A stretch of 64,000 nt of DNA from Streptomyces smyrnaeus. Its GTDB lineage: Bacteria; Actinomycetota; Actinomycetes; Streptomycetales; Streptomycetaceae. Below, piece after piece: positions 16,769 to 23,863 of the stretch (within the stretch, counting starts at the first letter, position 1; the number at the start of each line of letters is the position of its first letter). Under the pieces are notes generated by a model. It worked only from the letters and a program-made list of their open reading frames with translations, was not told the origin of the DNA and ran no database searches. Both the position numbers and the translations under genes were made by a program. The DNA lies in contig NZ_JAFFZM010000010.1 in NCBI RefSeq assembly GCF_017676345.1, forward strand, positions 124,001 through 188,000. Direction: 5' to 3'.

Positions 16769-17527
16769 ATGGAGTTGAGCGGTGGCACAGCGACCGGATC
16801 CGGCCCGGCACTGGGACTGGTCACCATCGGGCAGGCGCCCCGGACGGACCTGACCGGGGACATCGAGCCGCTGCTGGGCGGCCTGGGCGTGTCCGAGCAC
16901 GGCGCCCTGGACGACGAGGTGTTCGACGGCGCGGAGGGGGTCCGCACCCGCACCGCCCTGGCCTCCGCGCCGGGCGAGGCCCCACTGGTCTCGCGGCTGC
17001 GCGACGGCACCTCCGTCGTGCTGGGCCACGACGCGCTGGCACCGCGGATGCGGGAGGCCGTCGCACGCTGCGAGGCGGACGGCGTCGCGGTGACGCTGCT
17101 GCTGTGCACCGGCAACTTCCCGCCGGTGCCGGCCGACCGTCCGGTGCTGCGGGCCGAACCCCTCGTCCAGCAGGGCGTCCGCGCGCTCGTCGGCGACGAA
17201 CCGGTGGGCATCGTGTGCCCACTGCCCGCGCAGGCCGCCGATGTGGCGCGGCGTTGGTCCGCGCTGCTGCCCGGCCCGGTGCGGGCCGAGCCGGCCGACC
17301 CGTACGCGGCGGACGCCCACGAGGCGGTCGCCTCGGCTGCCGAGCGGCTCGTCGCGGGCGGCAGCAGCCGGCTGGTCCTCGACTGCATCGGCTACACGGA
17401 GTCGATGCGGGGTGCTGCCGCCCGGGCGGGCGGCCGCCCGGTCCTGCTGGCCCGCAGCCTCGCGGTGCGGTTGGCCGTGGAGGCTGCTGCGGCACACCCT
17501 GCTGCGCCGCCACGGGGTGCGGCCTAG
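16769..17527 (+). CDS. AroM family protein
   Basis: A protein of about 252 residues related to E. coli AroM, whose biochemical role is undefined. Hallmarks are LGLVTIGQAPRTDLTGDIEPLL near the N-terminus, the LLLCTGNFP strand-loop in the middle and VLDCIGYTESMR near the end. These resemble an Asp/Glu-racemase-like fold. The ATG at 16769 is only 1 nt after GAGGAG; an in-frame TTG at 16775 gives 7-nt spacing and may be the true start. Its stop overlaps the stop of the opposing GNAT gene within a CTAG. The DUF1177-OPT-AroM set suggests uptake and conversion of a peptide or D-amino-acid-like compound. Confidence 0.88.
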   Translation: MELSGGTATGSGPALGLVTIGQAPRTDLTGDIEPLLGGLGVSEHGALDDEVFDGAEGVRTRTALASAPGEAPLVSRLRDGTSVVLGHDALAPRMREAVARCEADGVAVTLLLCTGNFPPVPADRPVLRAEPLVQQGVRALVGDEPVGIVCPLPAQAADVARRWSALLPGPVRAEPADPYAADAHEAVASAAERLVAGGSSRLVLDCIGYTESMRGAAARAGGRPVLLARSLAVRLAVEAAAAHPAAPPRGAA

Positions 17528-18000
17528 GCCCCCAGGGACTTCAGGGCGTCGTCCGTGAGGCGGTAGACCGTCCACTCGTCCTGCGGGCGGGCGCCCAGCG
17601 ACTCGTAGAAGGCGATCGAGGGGGCGTTCCAATTGAGCACCGACCACTCCAGGCGCTCGTAGCCCCGCTCGACGCACAGCCGGGCGAGCTGGGTGAGCAG
17701 CGCCTTGCCGTACCCGCCCCCGCGTGCCGCGGGCCGTACGTACAGGTCCTCCAGATAGATGCCGTGCACCCCGCGCCAGGTGGAGAAGTTCAAGAACCAC
17801 AGCGCGAAGCCCACCGGGTCGCCGGCGGCGTCCTCGGCCAGATGCGCGTAGGCCGCCGGGCGCTCGCCGAACAGCGCCTCGTGCAACTGCTCCTCGGTGG
17901 CCCGTGCCTCCTCGGGCGCCCGCTCGTACTCGGCGAGCTCACGGATCATGGTGTGGATGACGGGGATGTCGGCGGGAACGGCGTCGCGGATCATTCCCAC
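17524..18000 (-). CDS. GNAT acetyltransferase, diamine/spermidine acetyltransferase-like
   Basis: A 158-residue GNAT enzyme resembling the SSAT (diamine acetyltransferase) branch. IYLEDLYVRPAARGGGYGKALLTQLA holds the acetyl-CoA pyrophosphate loop (R-x2-G-x-G/A pattern), and ERLEWSVLNWNAPSIAFYESLGA is motif B with the catalytic Tyr. The start is GTG 18000 or ATG 17994; neither has a strong ribosome-binding site. It converges on aroM with a 4-nt stop overlap and diverges from the YfcC-like gene. Polyamine or amino-acid substrates are suggested by similarity only. Confidence 0.85.
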   Translation of the reverse strand: MGMIRDAVPADIPVIHTMIRELAEYERAPEEARATEEQLHEALFGERPAAYAHLAEDAAGDPVGFALWFLNFSTWRGVHGIYLEDLYVRPAARGGGYGKALLTQLARLCVERGYERLEWSVLNWNAPSIAFYESLGARPQDEWTVYRLTDDALKSLGA

Positions 18001-18112
18001 AGCGTATGCGGAGCCTTCTGTGGGGACGCGGGGGCTCCGGTGCCCGGTCTCTGCGTCATCTGCCCGTTATGCTGCGGTTTGCCCTACAGCTGACGAGGAA
18101 GGGGCGGGCGGC

Positions 18113-19726
18113 ATGCCGACCGAGGCCGAGTCCCCCGAGACCGGGTCCCAACCGGCCGAGCCGCGGCGGGGCTTCACCTTCCCCAGCGCCCTGACGGTGC
18201 TGGCGCTGGTCACGCTGCTCGTCTGGGCGCTGGCGTTCTTCGTGCCGTCCGGCAGCTATGAGCGCGGTGCCGACGGGGCGCCCCGGCAGGGCACCTACCA
18301 CCGCGAGTCCGCGGGGCTCGGGCTGCTCGACCGGTTCAACGAGCTGTTCCTCGCCCCGGTCAACGGTCTCTACGGGGTGCAGGACCTGCGCACGGGGCGG
18401 GTCGGCCCCGACCTCACCGGCGAACTCTACGGCGCCGCCGGGGTCTTCTTCTTCGTATTGGCCATCGGCGCCTTCATCACCGTCGTCTTCGCCACCGGCG
18501 CCATGGACCGCGGCATCGGCCGCCTCGCGCACCGGCTGCGCGACCGGGGCGGCCTGCTGATCGTGGGCGTGATGCTGGTCTTCTCCCTGCTGGGCACCGT
18601 GGAGGGCTTCGCGGAGGAGACCCTGGGCTTCTACGGGCTCATCGTCCCGCTGATGCTCGCCCTGGGCTACGACCGGATGGTGGCGACCGGCACCATCATC
18701 CTGGGCGCCGGGATCGGGGTGCTGTGCTCCACCGTCAACCCCTTCTCGACGGGCGTGGCCTCCTCGGCGGCCGACATCTCGCTCGGCGACGGCATCGCGC
18801 TGCGCGCCCTGATGTGGCTGGTGCTCACGGCGGTCACCATCGGCTATGTGGTGCGATACGCGCGCCGGGTGCGGGAGGACCCCGCGCGCTCGCTGTCCGG
18901 CCACCGGCCCGGCGACCTGACCGTCGGACCTCCGGCAGCACAGTCCCAGCTTCGGCCGACCGGGGGCACCCCCATCGGCCGAGGGGGTAGCCGCCCGCAG
19001 GCCGCCGGGCGCGGCGACGCGGACGAGCCGCCCCCGCTCACCGGCCTGCACAAACTCGTCCTGGTGACGGTCACCCTGGTCTTCGCCTTCATGATCTTCT
19101 CGGTGATCCCCTGGGCGAGCGCGCTCAGCGGGGAGGCGGACGCGGCGCCCTACGACTGGGAACTGGGCTGGTCCTTCCCGCGGTTGGCGGCCCTGTTCCT
19201 GTGCGCGGCGATCCTGGTGGGGCTGCTGACGCGGATGGGGGAGCAGCGGTTCACCACCACCTTCGTGCAGGGGGTCGGGGAGTTCGTCGCGCCCGCACTG
19301 GTGATCGTGCTGGCCCGCGGGGTGACGGTCATCATGAACAACGCGAAGATCACCGACACCGTCCTGCACTCCATCGAGGGGGCGGTCACCGGCGTCCCCG
19401 CGACGCTGTTCGCCGTGATGGTCTTCATCGTCAACCTCCCCCTCGCCTTCCTCATCCCCTCCACCTCCGGCCACGCCACCTTGGCCATGCCGATCCTGGC
19501 GCCACTCGCCGACTTCGCCGGCGTCTCCCGCGCCGTCGTCGTCACCGCCTGGCAGGCGGCCAGCGGCTGGATGAACCTGTGGGTCCCCACCACCGCCGTC
19601 GTCATGGGCGGTATCTCCCTCGCCAAGGTCCGCTACGACCGGTATCTGCGCTTCGTCGTCCCGCTCCTGGGTCTTCTCGCCCTGCTGATCACGGGTTTTG
19701 TCGCCCTGGGCGCGGTGCTGACGTAG
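18113..19726 (+). CDS. YfcC/ArcD-like C4-dicarboxylate or basic amino-acid transporter
   Basis: A 537-residue polytopic protein of the YfcC (C4-dicarboxylate anaerobic carrier-like) family. It has FPSALTVLALVTLLVWALAFFVPSGSYER at the start, an EGFAEETLGFYGLIVPLMLALGYD segment, and the C-terminal IPSTSGHATLAMPILAPLADFAGVSR typical of the family. A hydrophilic linker at about residues 264-308 contains a palindromic repeat (see 18952-18982). Start ATG 18113 has GAGGAAGGGG about 8 nt upstream. The substrate cannot be deduced; YfcC relatives are variously linked to arginine/ornithine or dicarboxylate transport. Confidence 0.85.
   Translation: MPTEAESPETGSQPAEPRRGFTFPSALTVLALVTLLVWALAFFVPSGSYERGADGAPRQGTYHRESAGLGLLDRFNELFLAPVNGLYGVQDLRTGRVGPDLTGELYGAAGVFFFVLAIGAFITVVFATGAMDRGIGRLAHRLRDRGGLLIVGVMLVFSLLGTVEGFAEETLGFYGLIVPLMLALGYDRMVATGTIILGAGIGVLCSTVNPFSTGVASSAADISLGDGIALRALMWLVLTAVTIGYVVRYARRVREDPARSLSGHRPGDLTVGPPAAQSQLRPTGGTPIGRGGSRPQAAGRGDADEPPPLTGLHKLVLVTVTLVFAFMIFSVIPWASALSGEADAAPYDWELGWSFPRLAALFLCAAILVGLLTRMGEQRFTTTFVQGVGEFVAPALVIVLARGVTVIMNNAKITDTVLHSIEGAVTGVPATLFAVMVFIVNLPLAFLIPSTSGHATLAMPILAPLADFAGVSRAVVVTAWQAASGWMNLWVPTTAVVMGGISLAKVRYDRYLRFVVPLLGLLALLITGFVALGAVLT
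18952..18982. repeat. Palindromic repeat inserted in the coding sequence of the YfcC-like gene
   Basis: TCGGCCGA at 18952-18959 recurs at 18975-18982. Both flank GGGGG-CA-CCCCC, so the unit can fold as a strong hairpin. It lies in frame in the cytoplasmic linker and encodes low-complexity G/P/R/T residues. It resembles the GGGGG/CCCCC-centred intergenic palindromes I recall as common in Streptomyces, here captured by a coding region. Confidence 0.5.
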
Positions 19727-19804
19727 CCGGACGGGCCAGGTTTGCCCCGCTCGAAGCTGGGCAGCGGAATCCGAATGAGTACGGGGACGGGTGAAGGGGG
19801 ACTC

Positions 19805-20476
19805 ATGGCGGTCACACTGGGCGAGGAAGTCACGCTGCTGGCGCTGGACGACGAATCCGGCGCCGCCAAGGGCCGCTCCGCCGCGGGATGGGCCGCCGCC
19901 GGCGGCATCCTGCTGGAGCTGACGCTGGCCGGGCGCCTGGCCGTCACCGACGGGCGGCTCACCGTGCCCGACTCCACACCGACGGGCGACGCGCTGCTGG
20001 ACGGGCGCCTCGGGAAGATCGTCGAGTGGCTCGGCCGCGACGCCAAGGGCAAGATCGGCGACTGGCTCGCCAAGGACCAGCCCAAGGCGTTCGACGCCGC
20101 CGTGGAACGCCTCTGCGAGCGGGGCGTGGTCACCGAGCACAAGCGGCGCACGCTCGGTATCTTCACCACCCGCCGCTACCCCGAGGTGGACGGCTCGGCC
20201 GAACGCGAGCTGCGGCACCGGCTGGAGGACGTCGTCCGCTACGGCGCCGAACCGGACGAGCGCACCACCGGGCTGATCGCCCTGCTGCACGCCGCCGGCC
20301 TCCACGAGGTGGCCTTCCCCGGCGTCCCCCGCAAACAGGTGGCACCGCGCATGGAGGCCATCGCCGAGGGCCAGTGGGTCGCCGAGGACGTCCGCCAGGC
20401 CATCGAGAACATGCAGGCGGTGCTGGTCGCCGTCACGGTCGCGACCACGACCGCCACCACGGTCGCCACCATGTGA
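19805..20476 (+). CDS. GOLPH3/VPS74-family protein
   Basis: A 223-residue protein of the GOLPH3/GPP34 family, which in eukaryotes binds phosphatidylinositol-4-phosphate at the Golgi. LGEEVTLLALDDESG at the N-terminus and GILLELTLAGRLAVTDGRLTV after it form the family core; a helical region follows, with a conserved RRYPEVDG loop at about residues 122-129. Start ATG 19805 has AAGGGGGA upstream. The last 20 residues form a hydrophobic, Thr/Val/Ala-rich tail (VLVAVTVATTTATTVATM) that may insert in membrane. Streptomycetes commonly encode several such proteins; their function is not established. Confidence 0.88.
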   Translation: MAVTLGEEVTLLALDDESGAAKGRSAAGWAAAGGILLELTLAGRLAVTDGRLTVPDSTPTGDALLDGRLGKIVEWLGRDAKGKIGDWLAKDQPKAFDAAVERLCERGVVTEHKRRTLGIFTTRRYPEVDGSAERELRHRLEDVVRYGAEPDERTTGLIALLHAAGLHEVAFPGVPRKQVAPRMEAIAEGQWVAEDVRQAIENMQAVLVAVTVATTTATTVATM

Positions 20477-20490
20477 CATCCGCCGCGCCT

Positions 20491-20518
20491 CGGCCTGCCC
20501 GGGACCCGGGCCAGGCCG
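20491..20518 (+). terminator. Hairpin after the GOLPH3-like gene
   Basis: CGGCCT pairs with AGGCCG, enclosing CCCGGG copies that extend the stem. The hairpin lies 15 nt after the stop codon. A second hairpin facing aceB lies at 20564-20598. Confidence 0.55.
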
Positions 20519-20563
20519 GGGTCCCGGCCGGACCGGGGGGCGGTGGAACGTGGCCGGCGGTAC

Positions 20564-20598
20564 GGGCGGTGGCAGGGCGCCGGGCCCGGCCACCGCCC
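20564..20598 (-). terminator. Terminator hairpin after aceB
   Basis: GGGCGGTGGC and GCCACCGCCC pair perfectly over 10 bp around a 15-nt loop, 19 nt beyond the aceB stop on the minus strand. Confidence 0.65.
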
Positions 20599-20617
20599 GC
20601 CGTCGGGGTGGCTCGGC

Positions 20618-22246
20618 TCAGCCGCGCAGGATCTCGTAGGCCGGAGTGGTCAGGAAGTCCTCGTACTCCTCGTCGAGCGCCACCCGCAGCAGCAGGTCGT
20701 GGGCCTGCTGCCAGCAGCCCGCCGCAAAGGCCTCCTCGCCGATCTGCGCGCGGATCGCGGCGAGTTCCTCCGCCGCGACCTGCCGCGCCAGCTCCGCGGT
20801 GACCTGCTGACCGGTGTCCAGCACGACGCCCGCGTTGATCCACTGCCAGATCTGCGAACGGGAGATCTCCGCCGTCGCCGCGTCCTCCATCAGGTTGAAG
20901 ATGGCCACCGCGCCCAGCCCGCGCAGCCAGGCCTCGATGTAGCGGATGCCCACCTGCACGGCGTTGCGCAGCCCCTCGAACGTCGGGCGGGCCTCCAGCG
21001 AGTCGACGGCGATCAGGTCGGAGGCCTTGACGTCGACGTCCTCGCGCAGCCGCTCCTTCTGGTTCGGACGCTCGCCCAGCACGGCGTCGAACGACGCCTT
21101 GGCGACGGGCACCAGATCGGGGTGGGCCACCCAGGAGCCGTCGAAGCCGTCCTCGGCCTCACGGTCCTTGTCGGCCCGTACCTTCTCGAAGGCGACCTCG
21201 TTGACCTTCGCGTCCTTGCGGGAGGGGATGAACGCGGCCATGCCGCCGATGGCGTGGGCCCCGCGCTTGTGGCAGGTGCGCACCAGCAGCTCGGTGTAGG
21301 CGCGCATGAACGGCGCGGTCATCGTCACCGCGTTGCGGTCCGGCAGCACGAAACGCGAGCCCGCGTCGCGGAAGTTCTTGACGATGGAGAAGAGGTAGTC
21401 CCAGCGGCCCGCGTTCAGCCCGGCGGCGTGGTCGCGCAGCTCGTAGAGGATCTCCTCCATCTCGTAGGCCGCGGTGATCGTCTCGATCAGGACGGTGGCG
21501 CGGACGGTGCCCTGCGGGATGCCGCAGTAGTCCTGCGCGAAGACGAACACCTCGTTCCACAGCCGCGCTTCCAGATGCGACTCGGTCTTGGGCAGGTAGA
21601 AGTAGGGGCCCTTGCCCAGGTCGAGCAACCGCTGCGCGTTGTGGAAGAAGTAGAGCCCGAAGTCGACCAGTGCGCCGGGCACCGGCTGCCCGTCGCAGAC
21701 CAGGTGCCGCTCGTCCATGTGCCAGCCGCGCGGCCGCACCACGACCGTGGCCAACTCCTCGGCGGGCCGCAGTGCGTAGCTCTTGCCGGTGCGCTCGTCG
21801 GTGAAGTCGATGCGCCGCTCGTACGCGTCGGTCAGATTGAGCTGGCCGCCGATCACGTTCTCCCAGGTGGGCGCCGAGGCGTCCTCGAAGTCGGCGAGCC
21901 AGACCTTCGCACCGGAGTTGAGGGCGTTGATCGTCATCTTGCGGTCGGTGGGACCGGTGATCTCGACCCTGCGGTCCAGCAGCGCGGGCGGGCAGTCGGC
22001 CACCCGCCAGTCGCCCTCGCGCACATGAGCGGTCTCCGGGAGGAAGTCCAGCGTGCTCGTTCGCGCGATCTCGGCGCGCTTCTCGGCGCGGCGCGCGAGC
22101 AGCTCGTCGCGGCGCGGGGTGAACCTGCGGTGCAGGGCGGCGATGAACTCCAGCGCGGCACCGGTCAGAACCTCGTCCTGCCTCTCAGGCCGCTGCCCGG
22201 GGTCGACGCCGACGATTTCCAGCGGGGAGGGCGCTGGTGCGGACAT
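20618..22246 (-). CDS. aceB: Malate synthase A
   Basis: A 542-residue malate synthase that condenses glyoxylate with acetyl-CoA to malate. The signature RDHAAGLNAGRWDYLFS is intact, as are GPYFYLPKTESHLEARLWNE and IETITAAYEMEEILYELR, which contribute glyoxylate/Mg ligands. ATG 22246 has AGGAG 9 nt upstream. No isocitrate lyase is in the window; instead the gene is surrounded by allantoin and urate genes and preceded by the same paired inverted repeats as allB, so here the enzyme probably serves glyoxylate released from purines. Confidence 0.97.
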   Translation of the reverse strand: MSAPAPSPLEIVGVDPGQRPERQDEVLTGAALEFIAALHRRFTPRRDELLARRAEKRAEIARTSTLDFLPETAHVREGDWRVADCPPALLDRRVEITGPTDRKMTINALNSGAKVWLADFEDASAPTWENVIGGQLNLTDAYERRIDFTDERTGKSYALRPAEELATVVVRPRGWHMDERHLVCDGQPVPGALVDFGLYFFHNAQRLLDLGKGPYFYLPKTESHLEARLWNEVFVFAQDYCGIPQGTVRATVLIETITAAYEMEEILYELRDHAAGLNAGRWDYLFSIVKNFRDAGSRFVLPDRNAVTMTAPFMRAYTELLVRTCHKRGAHAIGGMAAFIPSRKDAKVNEVAFEKVRADKDREAEDGFDGSWVAHPDLVPVAKASFDAVLGERPNQKERLREDVDVKASDLIAVDSLEARPTFEGLRNAVQVGIRYIEAWLRGLGAVAIFNLMEDAATAEISRSQIWQWINAGVVLDTGQQVTAELARQVAAEELAAIRAQIGEEAFAAGCWQQAHDLLLRVALDEEYEDFLTTPAYEILRG

Positions 22247-22400
22247 GGTGGGTCACTCCTTCGACGAGCGGTGATCTGCGGCCGCCGGGCGATGTGCGGT
22301 GCGGGGCGGCACGGGGTGCCGCGCCCCGCGCGGGAGGCGCGGAACGCGGGCGTGGGCAGCCTTCGGGACAGGAAGGTGCTTCTGATCAGTGGAGATTAGT

Positions 22401-22433
22401 TTCCTCATAGTGGAACTTCAAGAGTTTGTTGAC
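22401..22433. promoter_or_regulatory. Paired inverted repeats upstream of aceB (putative AllR operator)
   Basis: TTCC-N7-GGAA (22401-22415) is followed 1 nt later by TTCAAG-N5-GTTGAC (22417-22433). It is the most compact version of the two-site arrangement found before hyi, uraD and allB, about 155 nt from the aceB start. Repressor identity is inferred. Confidence 0.65.
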
Positions 22434-22604
22434 GTCGAGATATCCCTCACGCCGATCCACCGCCGGAACCGGCCCTTCCACTGACCCCGGGTGCCACCCC
22501 GCGCCACCGCCATGCGGCCGAGCACGCCGGGCGCCGCCCACAGCGGCAGGGGCGGCGCCTCCCGGCCGGAGGGCGGGAAGTGCGCGGCGGGACGCGGGTG
22601 GGGG

Positions 22605-23249
22605 CTAGCCCAGCCGGTGCAGATCGTCCGGGGTGTCGATGTCGGCAGGGTCGGCGATGTCCGCGCACTCGATCAGCGCCAACTCGTCCTGCCGCTCCCG
22701 CAGATAGTCGCGCGCCCCCGCATCGGCCCGAGCGCTGCGGACGACGCCCTCCCAGTGCGCGGCGCCCAGCAGCACGGGGTGGCCTCGGCGGCCGTCGTAC
22801 GCCGCAGAGGCGAGAGAGCCCACGGAGCGGCACGCCGCCCGGACGCGGGCCACGGCTGCCGCGCCGATGCCCGGCTGGTCCACCAGGCACACCACCGCCG
22901 CCTCCACTCCGCGGGCGGCCTGCGCCCCGGACAGCGCCTGCAACCCGGCCCGCAGCGAACCCCCCATGCCCTCGGACCAGTCCGGGTTGTCCACCAGTAC
23001 ACACCCGGGCAGCAGCGCTGTCCGGCGCACCTGCTCACCGGCCGCGCCCAGGACCACGTACACCGGATCGCAGCCGCCCTCGCGCAGGACGCGCGCCGCG
23101 TGCTCCACCAGCGGCCGGCCGCCGTGCCGCAGCAGGGCCTTGGGGCGGCCGCCCAGCCGCCGCCCGCCGCCGGCGGCCAGCAGCAGCCCGGCCACGCGCG
23201 GCGCCCCACCGGTCGTGGGGTCGTCCGATGTCTGTTCCTTGTGCGCCAT
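22605..23249 (-). CDS. MobA/MocA-like nucleotidyltransferase
   Basis: A nucleotidyltransferase of about 214 residues resembling MocA/CoxI-associated molybdenum-cofactor cytidylyltransferases. LLLAAGGGRRLGGRPKALL is the NTP-binding signature near the N-terminus, followed by LVDNPDWSEGMGGSLRAGL and VCLVDQPGIG with the metal-binding Asp. The start is uncertain: ATG 23249 is chosen as closest to the family start, while an in-frame ATG at 23291 would add 14 residues. Molybdenum hydroxylases such as xanthine dehydrogenase need such enzymes. None is encoded here, but the purine context makes that role plausible. Confidence 0.82.
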   Translation of the reverse strand: MAHKEQTSDDPTTGGAPRVAGLLLAAGGGRRLGGRPKALLRHGGRPLVEHAARVLREGGCDPVYVVLGAAGEQVRRTALLPGCVLVDNPDWSEGMGGSLRAGLQALSGAQAARGVEAAVVCLVDQPGIGAAAVARVRAACRSVGSLASAAYDGRRGHPVLLGAAHWEGVVRSARADAGARDYLRERQDELALIECADIADPADIDTPDDLHRLG

Positions 23250-23336
23250 ACGTTCATGGATATCGCACGTAAGGGGGACCCTCTCCCTCATCCTTGGGGA
23301 CGATCATCGGAAAAGGCCCCCTGAAATCTCGCGTTC

Positions 23337-23385
23337 CGTGTGGCGCCACACGCGTAGAGTGGCGTTTACTGTCGGAATCTCCGAC
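23337..23385. promoter_or_regulatory. Two palindromes in the promoter region of the DUF5955 gene
   Basis: A perfect 16-bp palindrome, CGTGTGGCGCCACACG (23337-23352), directly precedes a -10-like TAGAGT (23355-23360). A second, GTCGGA-ATC-TCCGAC (23371-23385), lies just downstream. Their placement over a likely promoter suggests operator sites. The regulator is unknown. Confidence 0.45.
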
Positions 23386-23464
23386 GGGAGCGACCAACTC
23401 CTTGGAGGAAAGCGGTACTCCCGCGCTCCATGGCGGTGCGGGACATCCCATGTGGGGGGAGAAC

Positions 23465-23800
23465 GTGCGAAGCGAGACTGTGGGGAAACGGCGGGTGGTG
23501 ACCGCCGGACACGACACCGGCGCCGACCCGCGTATCGAGGCGCTGGGCCGGGCCGTGCACCGGATGCGGCGTGCGCTGGACGCGCACCCGGCCGAACTGC
23601 GCGACCGCCGCGAGGCCGAGCGGGAGCTGGACGCGCTCGCGGCCTCCGTCCGCTCCCAAGCGCCGGTCGCCGAGGAGCTGAGGCACTCGCTCCTGCTGCT
23701 CGCGGCCGCCGTCGGCTCGGTCAGCGCCCTCGCGCTGCCGCTGGCCGCCGTCCGCGAGGCCGTCGAACTCTTCGGAACCGGCCCGCGCCCGACGCACTGA
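23465..23800 (+). CDS. DUF5955 family protein
   Basis: A small helical protein of about 111 residues of the DUF5955 type found in Streptomyces. It is rich in Arg/Glu/Ala with heptad-like helices (RIEALGRAVHRMRRALD, then LRDRREAERELDALAASVR) and a moderately hydrophobic C-terminal segment (LLLLAAAVGSVSALALPLAAV). It may associate with membranes or form a coiled coil. GTG 23465 follows GGGGGGAG closely; an in-frame ATG at 23450 is the alternative. It sits 63 nt before the Ser/Thr kinase gene. Function unknown. Confidence 0.75.
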   Translation: MRSETVGKRRVVTAGHDTGADPRIEALGRAVHRMRRALDAHPAELRDRREAERELDALAASVRSQAPVAEELRHSLLLLAAAVGSVSALALPLAAVREAVELFGTGPRPTH

Positions 23801-23863
23801 TCGCTGACCGGTACTGTCTGGTCGTCTTTGGACCGGCAACGACGATCTCGGGGGCAGCGATCC

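Noticed and set aside
20618..22246. aceB as part of a complete glyoxylate shunt
   Set aside because: No isocitrate lyase is present. The surrounding genes and shared operator point to purine-derived glyoxylate.
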